64,000 nt of DNA from Thermobispora bispora DSM 43833 (GTDB taxonomy: Bacteria > Actinomycetota > Actinomycetes > Streptosporangiales > Streptosporangiaceae). Made by a program: the position numbers and the translations under genes. Shown in pieces: positions 18,267 to 27,195 of the stretch (its first letter is position 1; every line of letters begins with the position of its first letter). The notes under the pieces are model-generated. The model was not told the DNA's origin. It saw only the letters and a list, made by a program, of their open reading frames with translations, and made no database searches. Location of the stretch: assembly GCF_000092645.1 (NCBI RefSeq), contig NC_014165.1:744001-808000 (forward strand), written 5' to 3'.

Positions 18267-21200
18267 TCACCCGGGGATCGCGGCCTGGATCGGGACCGCG
18301 ATCCCCGCCGAGACCAGCCACCCGCGCCCCGGCGGGCCGCCCGCCCCGGTGCGCGGCAGCCGGATGGCGAACAGGTCCCCGTCGGCGGGGCCCTGCACCC
18401 CGAGCAGCAGCCCGGTCCGGTTCTTCCGCGCCTCGGCCGCGAACCCCCGGTACCCGGCGGACAGGTCCGCGGTCGACCCGGCGATGAGCATCCCGTGCCC
18501 GCCGTCCCGCCCGGTGCGGAGGATCTCCTCGAGCGCCAGGCCGAGCGGGGAGTCGGGGGAGATCAGCTCGGCGTCGTCGACGAGCACCGCGTACGGCTCC
18601 CGCCCGGCGACCACGGCGAGCGCGTCCACCGGCCCGGAGCAGCCGTGCCCGTCCGCCGTGACCGGCTGGGCGCTCCCATCGAGCACGGCGAGCACCCCCG
18701 GCTCCCCGGCGAGGCCGCGGAGCGGGCTGCGCCGGGGCGTGACCACGAGCACCGGCGTGCCCTGGGCGAGCAGCGACCGGGCGGCGGTGAGCAGGCAGGA
18801 CGACCGCCCGGACCGGGGCGGTCCCGCGATCACCGCGGCCGGGCCCTGAGCCTGCAGGTCGATCCCCATCGGGGCGAGCGCGTCGCCCCCGGCGCCGAGC
18901 AGCGCCCACAGCGGGGAGGGCGGCGTGAACGACGGATCCAGCCGCATCGCCTGCTCGGCCGTGATCCGCGCGGGCAGCGCGTCCACCCGCAGCGGCGGCT
19001 CCGACGGCCACGCCCACGCGCCCGGGCGCGCCGGGTCCCCGCCGAACCGGGCGGCCGCGCCGCGGGCCAGCTCCTGCAGGGCGGCGACCTGGGCCTGGCC
19101 GGACGGATCGGGCGCCAGGAGCGCGATCCGGCTCTCCACCAGGCCGTGCTCACCGATCGAGAGCGCCCGCCCCGGCGGCATCGACCCGGGCAGGTCCCGG
19201 CTGGGGAGCCCGGCCAGGCCGTAGTCGGACGGGTCGGCGAGCCGCAGGATCAGCCGCTCGTCGAAGACCGTGGAGATCTGCCCGACCAGGCCCGACCGGT
19301 CCGCGGTGACCACGGCCCGCAGGCCCACGGCCGGGCCCTCCCTGAGGAGCTGGAGCATCTCGTCGAGCAGCCGGCCGTAGTCGTGGCCGTCGAAGGCCGC
19401 GACGTACCCCTCCCAGCGGTCGAGCAGGAGCACGAGCCAGGGCAGGCGGCCGGCCTCTTCCCCGGCGCCGGTCCCGTCCTCGCCGTACGGCCCGGCCCCG
19501 GCGCCGCAGGAGCCGGTCGCCGCGGCACCGGAGGTGCCGGCCCCGGGGGAGCCGGATGCGCCGGTTCCGGCGGCCCGCGCCCGGGCCGCGGCCCGGGCCT
19601 CGGCGAGCGACGCGTACCCCGCCTCGGCGAGGAGCCGCTGCCGGCGGGCGACCTCGCCGCGTAACCGGTTGAGCAGGCGCTCCACCCGGTCGGCCTCCTC
19701 CCGGGTGACCACCGCGCCGCAGTGGGGGAGGCAGGCCAGCGGCAGCAGGGCGCCCGACCCGCAGTCGATCGCGTGGACGTGCACGTCCTCGGGGGAGGCC
19801 CACGCGGCGATCGCCCCGGCGATCGTCCGGAGCGCCGTGGACCGGCCGCTCCGCGCCGTACCCGCGATGAGCAGGTGGCCGCTGCGCGGCAGGTCGAGGA
19901 GGAGCGGGGTGCGGCGCTGCTCCCACGGGAGGTCGGCCAGCCCGTACGGCAGCGGCGGCACCTCTTCGATCCCCCTCCGGTACGGCCGGGCCGCGGGGAT
20001 CCACTCCACCTGCGGATCCGCCGGGCCGGGCTCCGGGAGGCCGGGGAGGGAGAGCACCACCCGGTCCGGGAGCGGGGGCGGCCACGGGCTGGGCTGGGGC
20101 GGGATACCGCGGGCGGCCGCGCGGACCGCGCCGACGAGCAGCGAAAGATCGGTCTCCGCGGCCTCCTCCGCCGCGGCCGCCCCGGCGGACGGCGGGTGGC
20201 CGAGCGCCCGCCACGGCAGGTCGATCACCCGGACCTCGCCGGAAGGGTGCTCCGTGCCGCGCGGCGCCCGGCCGCCGACCCGCGCGGCCTGCACCGCCAC
20301 GGGCGGGGCGGACCCGGCCTTGACGTAGCAGCGGCCCGGGGTGGCCGGGGCGATGCGCGCGGCGTCCGGCGCGTCGATCACGTCGGCCGACTCGCGGGCG
20401 TCCGTCACCCGGAGGGCGATCCGGAGCGAGGTGTTGGCCTGGATGTCCGGGGTCACCGCCCCGGCCGGCCGCTGGGTGGCGAGGATCAGGTGGACCCCGA
20501 GGGAGCGGCCGCGCCGGGCGATGTCCACCAGGCCCGCGACGAAGTCGGGCAGCTCGGCGACGAGCGTGGCGAACTCGTCGATGATCAGCACCAGCCGGGG
20601 GAGCGGCGGGAGGGGCGTGCCCCCGGCCGGGCCGGCGGGCCCGCCGCCCGCGGGGTGCGGCCCCGCCTCGCGGGCCGTCCCGTCCTCCGGCGACCGGACC
20701 GGCCGATCGGGGCACCCGGCCGCCCGGGCGCCCGCGGAGGCGCGCAGGCGGTGGTACTCGCCGATGTCCTTCGCCCCGGCCGCGAGGAGCAGGCGTTCCC
20801 GCCGGCGGATCTCGGCGGCGAGCGATCGCAGGGCCCGCTGGGTGAGATGGCCGTCGAGGTCGGTCACCATGCCCACCGTGTGCGGGAGCCGTACGCACTC
20901 TTTGAAGGCCGCCCCGCCCTTGTAGTCGATGAGCACGAAGGTCAGCTCGTCCGGCCGGTTGGCCACGGCGAGCGAGCAGATGAGCGTCTGCAGCAGCTCC
21001 GACTTGCCCGAACCCGTGGTCCCGGCGATGAGCGCGTGCGGGCCGTCCTCGGCGAGGTCGATCTCGAACGGCCCGTCCGGCCCCACCCCGATCACCGCCC
21101 GGGTGGTCCGGCCCCAGCCGGCCGCGATCCGCGCCGGGTCCGCCGGGCCGATGAGGTCGAGCAGCCGCACCGACCCGGGGAGGGCGGCGGCCGGGTCCTC

Positions 21201-23114
21201 CCGGCTCACGTCGCGGAGCGGGGCGAGCGCCCGCGCCAGCCGGTCGGCCCACGCCGGGGACACCCGGTCGGCCCGGATCCCGGCCGTCGCCTCCGGCCCG
21301 CCGCCGTCGAACCGCACCGTGCCGTCGGCCGCACAGGAGAGCACCGCCGTGCACTCCTCGGGCAGGAGCCGCTCGTCGTCCTCGATCGCGATCGTGTAGA
21401 CCCCGGCCATCGGCCCGCGCCGGAGCACCTGCGGCATGCCGGGCAGGCCCCGGAGCACCTGGGCGCCGTCGAGCACGACCAGCACCTCGAACGGCCGCTC
21501 GCCGTGCCCGGTGAACGGCTCATGCCGCTCGTTCCCCGGGCCTCCCGCCGCGTGCCCGGCCGGCCGCGGCCCTCGCCGGATCCCCTCGTACGGCCCGGCC
21601 TCACTCTCGCCGAGCCGCTCGGCCACGAGCGCGGCGAGGTCGGCGGCGCGCCGGGCGGCGGCCTCCGGGTCCGCCCCGATGAGCGCGACGCAATCGGCGG
21701 GGAAGCGGCCGCCGCGCGCGGCCGGGGCGCAGTGCGGCAGCCAGCGGACCCAGCTCCACTCCTCGGCGCCGTCCCCGTGGGCGGAGAGCACCACGATCGC
21801 CAGGTCGTACGGGCTGTGCAGGGCGGCCGCCTGGCCGGCGAGCCAGCGGGCGCAGCCGAGCGCCGCCGCCCGGGGGCCGACCACGCCGGCCACGCCGATC
21901 CGCCGCAGGTCCAGGGTGACGGGCACGTCGCGGCTGAGCGGCGGCTCGGGCAGGGCCGCGTCCTGGGCCGGGCCGGCCTCCGGCCGGAACTCGATCGCGG
22001 CCGGCAGGTCGGCGAGGCCCACCCGTAGCCGCAGCGCGTCGGGGTCGTGCATGCGCCGCTCCCACAGCCGCCGCCGCGGGCCCACCGCGGTGAGCAGCAC
22101 CTCGGCCGGATCCGGCGCCGCGGCCCGGCGCTCCGCCTCGTCCGCCCGGACCGCCGCGGCGACCCGCTCCTCGAAGGCCGCCATCCGCTCCCGGTACTCC
22201 CGGAGCGCCTGCCGGTACCGCTTCCGGCCGTACCGGCGGTCGCTCGCCCACTGCCCGATCGCGATGAGCGGGGAGGCGGCGGCGAAGAGCAGGAAGTACC
22301 ACTGCCGGAAGACCAGCGCGGTCACCACGCCGAGCACCGCGGGGAGGAACGTGGCGAGGAGCTGCAGCCGCGCCCCTTCCGGGCGCCCCGGCTCGGCGGG
22401 GACCACGATCCGTCGCTCACCGGCCGGGCGGGCGAGCCGGGGCGGGCGGTGGTAGGCGAGCCCGCCGCCGGGGAGCGGGTCGAGGTGCGCGTCGGGCGGC
22501 TCGACCGGGCCGACCGCGAACGCCGAGGCGCCGCAGGTGAGGACGGCCCCCTCCGGCCACGGCACCGCGGCGGTCACCGGCTCGCCGTCGAGCAGCGCCA
22601 CCGGCTCACCGCCGGGGGCCGGCTCCACGGTGACCGCGGCCGGGGTGAGGCGGACCACCGCGGCGGCCGCGGGCAGCAGCGGATCGGGCACGGTGATCGC
22701 GCACGCCGGGTCGGCGCCGAGCGAGTAGCTGCCGAGGCCGAGCCGGTGGACCGCCCCGGCCCCCGGCCCGCCGATCACCCGCAGCTCGGCGAGCCCGTCG
22801 GGCTCCTCGGTCACGGTGGCGTCCGCGGCCCGGGGGTCCGTCGCGATCCGGTCGCCGTCGCGGAGCAGGCCGAACACGGCCGCGCCCGGGTCGAGCCGCC
22901 GCCCTTCCAGCCAGAGCCCGGAGGCTTCCGGGGCGTGGTCCGCGGGGCCGCCGTCGAGGCGGTAGGGCGCCCGGGCGCGTGCCAGCCGTACCACGTTGCC
23001 GGCGCGGGACCGGCCGAGGGCGGCGGCGAGCTCGGCCACCGTGCTGGTCTCGTCGCCCTCGACCAGCACCTCGCGTTCCCGGTCGCCGTGGACGACGGTG
23101 AGCATGACCCGCAT
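18267..23114 (-). CDS. eccC: Type VII secretion FtsK/SpoIIIE ATPase, EssC/EccC-like, with N-terminal FHA domains
   Basis: This is a 1615-residue motor protein. The first 100 residues look like a ubiquitin- or FHA-like fold. Residues about 105-190 resemble a second FHA domain (RVIGGPGAGAVHRLGLGSYS start). Two membrane helices lie at about 255-300. Three FtsK-like ATPase modules follow. The first, near residue 698, has intact Walker A GTTGSGKSE and Walker B LVLIIDEFATLV. The second (GTARSGRST, about 1085) and third (GPPRSGRSS, about 1432) have Arg in place of the Walker Lys, typical of EccC modules 2 and 3. A Gly/Ala/Ser-rich linker interrupts module 2. ATG 23114 has a GAGGAG site. Confidence 0.93.
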   Translation of the reverse strand: MRVMLTVVHGDREREVLVEGDETSTVAELAAALGRSRAGNVVRLARARAPYRLDGGPADHAPEASGLWLEGRRLDPGAAVFGLLRDGDRIATDPRAADATVTEEPDGLAELRVIGGPGAGAVHRLGLGSYSLGADPACAITVPDPLLPAAAAVVRLTPAAVTVEPAPGGEPVALLDGEPVTAAVPWPEGAVLTCGASAFAVGPVEPPDAHLDPLPGGGLAYHRPPRLARPAGERRIVVPAEPGRPEGARLQLLATFLPAVLGVVTALVFRQWYFLLFAAASPLIAIGQWASDRRYGRKRYRQALREYRERMAAFEERVAAAVRADEAERRAAAPDPAEVLLTAVGPRRRLWERRMHDPDALRLRVGLADLPAAIEFRPEAGPAQDAALPEPPLSRDVPVTLDLRRIGVAGVVGPRAAALGCARWLAGQAAALHSPYDLAIVVLSAHGDGAEEWSWVRWLPHCAPAARGGRFPADCVALIGADPEAAARRAADLAALVAERLGESEAGPYEGIRRGPRPAGHAAGGPGNERHEPFTGHGERPFEVLVVLDGAQVLRGLPGMPQVLRRGPMAGVYTIAIEDDERLLPEECTAVLSCAADGTVRFDGGGPEATAGIRADRVSPAWADRLARALAPLRDVSREDPAAALPGSVRLLDLIGPADPARIAAGWGRTTRAVIGVGPDGPFEIDLAEDGPHALIAGTTGSGKSELLQTLICSLAVANRPDELTFVLIDYKGGAAFKECVRLPHTVGMVTDLDGHLTQRALRSLAAEIRRRERLLLAAGAKDIGEYHRLRASAGARAAGCPDRPVRSPEDGTAREAGPHPAGGGPAGPAGGTPLPPLPRLVLIIDEFATLVAELPDFVAGLVDIARRGRSLGVHLILATQRPAGAVTPDIQANTSLRIALRVTDARESADVIDAPDAARIAPATPGRCYVKAGSAPPVAVQAARVGGRAPRGTEHPSGEVRVIDLPWRALGHPPSAGAAAAEEAAETDLSLLVGAVRAAARGIPPQPSPWPPPLPDRVVLSLPGLPEPGPADPQVEWIPAARPYRRGIEEVPPLPYGLADLPWEQRRTPLLLDLPRSGHLLIAGTARSGRSTALRTIAGAIAAWASPEDVHVHAIDCGSGALLPLACLPHCGAVVTREEADRVERLLNRLRGEVARRQRLLAEAGYASLAEARAAARARAAGTGASGSPGAGTSGAAATGSCGAGAGPYGEDGTGAGEEAGRLPWLVLLLDRWEGYVAAFDGHDYGRLLDEMLQLLREGPAVGLRAVVTADRSGLVGQISTVFDERLILRLADPSDYGLAGLPSRDLPGSMPPGRALSIGEHGLVESRIALLAPDPSGQAQVAALQELARGAAARFGGDPARPGAWAWPSEPPLRVDALPARITAEQAMRLDPSFTPPSPLWALLGAGGDALAPMGIDLQAQGPAAVIAGPPRSGRSSCLLTAARSLLAQGTPVLVVTPRRSPLRGLAGEPGVLAVLDGSAQPVTADGHGCSGPVDALAVVAGREPYAVLVDDAELISPDSPLGLALEEILRTGRDGGHGMLIAGSTADLSAGYRGFAAEARKNRTGLLLGVQGPADGDLFAIRLPRTGAGGPPGRGWLVSAGIAVPIQAAIPG

Positions 23115-23982
23115 ATGGCTCCTCGATCGGTTCCGGCGGATTCAGTACGAAAGTGGGCTCTTTTTCAGGCGTGAGCCTGATATCGGCTGTTAAGTCATTA
23201 AATGGGGCGGCCGGTCGAGTGGCAGCGGCCGAATATTCGGTGGCCCCATCCGCGGTGATCCTCCGGGAATGGGGCGAAATCCGGATCGGTGGTCGCCGGA
23301 ACCGTTTGTGTGGAATACCGGTGATTTCCGGATGTGCCCCCTGTGAGCAGGGTATGCGCGGGCATCCCGCGGAGCGCCGTCGCAATTGGGTACGGCCGGA
23401 CCGGCCGTGATCGAGGCGCTGAGCACGGCCCGGGCCGGCCGCGATCGAGGTGGTGAGCACGCTCCGGCCTGGCCCCGATCGAGGCGGGCGAGGACGGCCG
23501 GGCCGCCGGCGGTCGCGGCTCTCCGCCTCCGTTCCGCCGTGCCGGTGCACGAAAGCGCGTTAATCGCCCCAAATCGCATATTCATTAACGCTCGTTTGTG
23601 GGATATGGCCGGATAGGTGGTGGTCGTGGATCATGGAGTTGATTTCGCTCCCGGATCGCCGGGGATATGATGACAGACCGGTTCCATTGGCAGAGCCATT
23701 CTCAACGGAAGGACATCGTCTTACCGGAACGGAGCCGCGAGAATTCCCCGAGCACCAGGGAGGGCGGGAGATTCGGAGCGAACCGGTACGGCCGCGCATG
23801 ACGTGGCGGCCCGGCGAGCGCGGTCCGGCCCATCCCGGCGCGGACCGGTGTGACGCCCGGCCCACCGCCGGCCGGCCCGGCCGGCGGGCGTCCCAGTGCG
23901 CTGCGGCGGCCATCGGTCCTCGCCGGGCGCGCCGCCTGACGTTTCCCGGGTTCGCGGCGAAGAGGGTGGAGGCCTGCGGCAC
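23115..23982. other. Long gene-free divergent region between the EccC-like gene and the two-helix protein gene
   Basis: About 870 bp. Two parts, 23130-23350 and 23560-23730, are less GC-rich than the rest and probably carry promoters for both flanking genes. In between lies a degenerate direct repeat (23401-23498). Small open frames are present, but none has a ribosome site plus a plausible protein. Confidence 0.6.
23401..23498. repeat. Degenerate tandem repeat of about 34 bp
   Basis: The segment around GATCGAGG(C/T)G recurs three times with similar flanks (23410, 23444 and 23478 regions). Copies have diverged but alignment by eye is clear. It sits mid-way between the divergent genes. Confidence 0.65.
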
Positions 23983-25677
23983 ATGAGGCCATCCGCGTCG
24001 AGCCGGCGGACCGGCTGGGAGAGCGCCCGGCCGCCGGGCTGGGCAGACCGATGGGGCGCGCGCCCGGGGACCGGGCCGCGGCCGCCGGAGTCCCGGCCGT
24101 TCCCGCCGCCCTCCCCGCCGGAGTGGTGGCGCGGCCGCCGGGCGGTCCACATCCCCCCGCGGCCTGCCGTACGGGAGGCCATGGCCGGGATCGGCGCGCT
24201 GCTCGCGCTGATCGGGCTCATCGGGGGCGTGCCGTACGCGCTGCTCAGGTTCGCCGGGCCGCCGTTCTCCCCGCGGCTGCTCGAGGCGCTCGTCCACGCG
24301 GCCGGGTGGCGCACGGTCGCCGCGATCATCGTGCTGGTGCTCTGGCTCGCCTGGTTCCAGCTCTTCGTCTGCGTGCTGGTCGAGGTGTACGCCGGGCTGC
24401 TCCGCACCGGCGCTCCGGTCCGGGTCCCCCTCGCGGGCGGCGCTCAGGACGTGGCGAACCGGTTGGTCTCCGCCGTGCTCGGGTGCCTCGGAACGGCCGC
24501 TGCGGCCCCGGCCGCGCAGCGCACCTCGCCGGTGCCCGGATCGGAGGTGGCCGTCCCGCCCGACCGGGGTGAGGCGAGCGTCGATCAGATGGAATCCCCG
24601 GTGGGCCGGGCCAGGCGTCGCCGGCCGGGCCGGGCGTCCGGTACGCCGGAGAAGGCCGGGAACCGTCTCGCCGGCCGGCTCGCCGTCCGCGACCGTGACC
24701 GGTTGACGCGGCTCTGGCGGCGGGCGTCCCGCCGTGGCACCGCCCGCGAGGAGGCGGTCCCGGTGGAGGCCGCCGTCCGGCTCGGGGCGGACGCACCGGG
24801 CGGCCGGATGCTCGACCTCGGCCTGCGCCTGCTCGGCGGGCTGCTCGCCGAACGCGGCGGCCGCCTGCCCACGATCCACGCCGTGCACGTCTCCCACCAG
24901 GGGATCGACCTGTGGATCCACCCGGCGGACGAGGACGCCCCGGGTCCCTGGCAGTCGTGCGACGGCGGACAGGTGTGGCGGTTACCCGCGCACGAGGGGC
25001 GACGGCTCGACGAACCGGCCCTCTCCCGCCACCCGGCCCCGTACCCGGGCCTCGTCACGCTCGGCACCGGCCACGGCGGCCGGGTCCTCATCGACCTCGA
25101 CGCGGCGCCGGGCGTGATCGGGCTGACCGGCGCGCACACGGTGGCCGCCCTCTCGGCGCTCGCCGTGGAGCTGGCGACCAACCGCTGGTCCCACGACATG
25201 CGGATCACGCTCGTGGGCTTCGGCGCCGAGCTCGCCGAGCTCGCCCCGGGGCGGATCAGGGTCGCGGGCAGCCTCACCGAGGTCCTCCGCGAGCTCGAGC
25301 ACCCGGCCGCCGCCGCCGAGGACGTGCTCACCGGGCGGCCGGCCCGCCGGGCGGCCGACCCCGTGCGGCCCCGGCACTACCTCCTCTCCGCGATCCGGCC
25401 CGGCGCGGAGGAGATCCGCCGGCTGGCGCCGCTCGTCAAGGGCCCCCGGCCGGCGTACGGGTTCGTGGTCGCCGGCGAGGCGCCGCACACCGCGTGGACC
25501 TGGGAGATCACCGAGGACGGCCGGGCGCGGGTGGACGCGCTCGGGCTCGAGGTCACCGCGCAGCTCCTGCCGCGCGGGCACTACGCCGCGGTCATCGACC
25601 TGTTCCGTACGGCGGCGCGGGAGGAGGAGCGGTGGCCCGGAACGCCCGGTGTGGCCGGCCGGCGGTCTGGATCGTGA
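23983..25677 (+). CDS. Two-helix membrane protein related to LysM/BTAD-type regulators
   Basis: This 564-residue protein starts at ATG 23983, with a GGAGG site. A Pro/Arg-rich head is followed by two membrane helices (about residues 65-85 and 105-130). A basic linker leads to a conserved region, MLDLGLRLLGGLLAERGGRL then VELATNRWSHDMRITLVGFG. Both halves match the N-terminal and middle parts of large actinobacterial proteins that normally carry LysM and a C-terminal BTAD regulator domain. Here I see neither. Opposite orientation to the EccC-like gene and a shared long promoter region suggest a link to the secretion locus. This is inference. Confidence 0.7.
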   Translation: MRPSASSRRTGWESARPPGWADRWGARPGTGPRPPESRPFPPPSPPEWWRGRRAVHIPPRPAVREAMAGIGALLALIGLIGGVPYALLRFAGPPFSPRLLEALVHAAGWRTVAAIIVLVLWLAWFQLFVCVLVEVYAGLLRTGAPVRVPLAGGAQDVANRLVSAVLGCLGTAAAAPAAQRTSPVPGSEVAVPPDRGEASVDQMESPVGRARRRRPGRASGTPEKAGNRLAGRLAVRDRDRLTRLWRRASRRGTAREEAVPVEAAVRLGADAPGGRMLDLGLRLLGGLLAERGGRLPTIHAVHVSHQGIDLWIHPADEDAPGPWQSCDGGQVWRLPAHEGRRLDEPALSRHPAPYPGLVTLGTGHGGRVLIDLDAAPGVIGLTGAHTVAALSALAVELATNRWSHDMRITLVGFGAELAELAPGRIRVAGSLTEVLRELEHPAAAAEDVLTGRPARRAADPVRPRHYLLSAIRPGAEEIRRLAPLVKGPRPAYGFVVAGEAPHTAWTWEITEDGRARVDALGLEVTAQLLPRGHYAAVIDLFRTAAREEERWPGTPGVAGRRSGS

Positions 25678-25793
25678 CCGTAGGCGGTGGCACCAGGGTG
25701 TCACCTGCGGGCGCGATCACTGCCCTTCCTGGTTCCCAATCGTGTGCGGCCCACCCGTGCCGAGCGTCGATCGGTGTGACGCAGAACGCGCCA

Positions 25794-26537
25794 TCACCCG
25801 ATAACGCGGGGATCGCCCCAGACGGCGATCGTCCGGTAGCCGATACCGCAGACCTCTAGGGAGGCCGCGAGGATCAAGCGCGTCGTCCCGTTCAAGGCGA
25901 CGTCGAAGGTGGCGGGTGAGCGGAACGTAGCGGCTCTCGTGCCGAGCTGTTCGTCCCTATCCGGCTCGCCATCTTCGTTGCGGTCCGCATAAATGGTGAA
26001 GTTCACCGTTTCGAGCTGATCATCCCGTTCTGCGTTGTCGCTCACTCCGACCGTCGCCTGGAAGCGGGCATATGGGCGGTCCAGCTCGTAGAGCGTCCAT
26101 TGCTCAGAGCAGGTGTCCAATCTCGCGATGGCCAGGCTCTTGCGATACCGGGTCCCGGACAGGGGGAAAGAGCCCTGCAGCCACGCGTTTCCCACTGGGG
26201 TGAGATCGGAAAGGTGGACGGTTCGCCCTTCGCCGTCGGGTGGAGAGGACGCGCTGGAGTCGTCGCTCTGGCCGATGGGGACCGCGGCTTCGGCCGTGAC
26301 CGTCGTCGTCGCCGTGGCCGTCACGGTCACCGTGCTCTGGGCCTTCGGGGCTTGCTCCCCGGTGACGTTGTTGCCCCAACCGATCTCCAACAGCCCGGTC
26401 ACGATCGAGAACACTCCGCCCAGCACCGTCGCGGCAAGGGTGCCGACGACGCCGATGACGGCCGCCTTCACGTTTGAGTCGGTTCCACCGGTATGCGTTT
26501 GGCTGTGCTGTGGAGCCGGCGCGTTAAGCCTTTTCAC
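25794..26537 (-). CDS. Membrane-anchored protein with NPCBM-like C-terminal domain
   Basis: This 247-residue protein has a short basic N-terminus, one membrane helix (residues about 24-50), a Thr/Val/Ala-rich stalk, and a C-terminal beta domain from about residue 110. The sequence of that domain (SFPLSGTRYRKSLAI, then YARFQATVGVSDNAE, then VNFTIYAD) resembles NPCBM carbohydrate-binding modules. It is probably displayed outside the cell. The GTG start has only a weak ribosome site. The gene is visibly less GC-rich than its neighbours, with more A/T-ending codons, which hints at transfer or a local insertion. Confidence 0.68.
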   Translation of the reverse strand: MKRLNAPAPQHSQTHTGGTDSNVKAAVIGVVGTLAATVLGGVFSIVTGLLEIGWGNNVTGEQAPKAQSTVTVTATATTTVTAEAAVPIGQSDDSSASSPPDGEGRTVHLSDLTPVGNAWLQGSFPLSGTRYRKSLAIARLDTCSEQWTLYELDRPYARFQATVGVSDNAERDDQLETVNFTIYADRNEDGEPDRDEQLGTRAATFRSPATFDVALNGTTRLILAASLEVCGIGYRTIAVWGDPRVIG

Positions 26538-26592
26538 GCTTTGACCATAGCGAGGTGCCGGCGGGTGAGGTTCTTCATTGACGGTGTTGTGA

Positions 26593-27087
26593 TCAGCGGC
26601 GTTCGTGGGTGAGCAGCCATTGCTTGATGTGGCTGCCGTAGTAATAGCCGCCGTATCCGCCGGTCGCCGGCAGCACCCGGTGGCACGGCACGAACGGGGC
26701 GATCAGGTTCTGCGCGCACGCGGTGCCCGCCGCCCGCGCCGCGGTCCGCGGCAGCCCGGCCTTCTCCGCGAGCTGGCCGTACGTCACCGTGGCCCCGGCG
26801 GGCACGGCGCGCAGCGCCGCGTAGAGCCGCCGCCGGGTGGGCGTGCCCGCCTGCTCGGCCACCGGGACCCGGTCGAGCGCGTCGAGCTCCCCGTCGACGT
26901 ACGCGCGGACCGCCTCCGCGGCCTCGGCGAGGTCGCCCGCCACCAGCGGCAGCTCCTGGAGCCGCTGCGGCAGCCGTACGAAGAGCTCCCGGGGGTCGGC
27001 GGTGAACCCGGCCGCGACCAGCGGGCCGTCGTGGGCGAGCATGGCGAGGGGACCGACCGGGGTGGGAACGACCTGATAGGTGATCAT
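26593..27087 (-). CDS. ogt: Methylated-DNA-protein-cysteine methyltransferase
   Basis: This 164-residue suicide enzyme moves the methyl group from O6-methylguanine to its own Cys. The active-site motif PCHRVLPATGGYGGY, the TYGQLAEKAG helix-turn-helix and AQNLIAPFVPC are present. It lies directly downstream of the adaA-alkA fusion gene on the same strand, the arrangement known from mycobacteria (alkA-ogt). The fusion protein lacks this domain, so the two genes together supply the adaptive response. Confidence 0.96.
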   Translation of the reverse strand: MITYQVVPTPVGPLAMLAHDGPLVAAGFTADPRELFVRLPQRLQELPLVAGDLAEAAEAVRAYVDGELDALDRVPVAEQAGTPTRRRLYAALRAVPAGATVTYGQLAEKAGLPRTAARAAGTACAQNLIAPFVPCHRVLPATGGYGGYYYGSHIKQWLLTHERR

Positions 27088-27195
27088 CTCTCGTCGCGGC
27101 CTGCCGGCCGCACCCTCCTTCGCTGTCAGTCTGCCAGGGTGACGTCGGCCAGGGGCGGCACGCCCTGACCAGGGAGTTCGCGCGCGAGCCGGTGC

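Noticed and set aside
19722-22028. A 768-codon plus-strand frame inside the EccC-like gene
   Set aside because: The minus-strand gene has intact ATPase motifs through this stretch, while the plus-strand product is low-complexity with no domain.
23386-23616. A 76-codon gene in the EccC divergent region
   Set aside because: There is no ribosome site, it runs through the degenerate repeat, and the product has no recognisable features.
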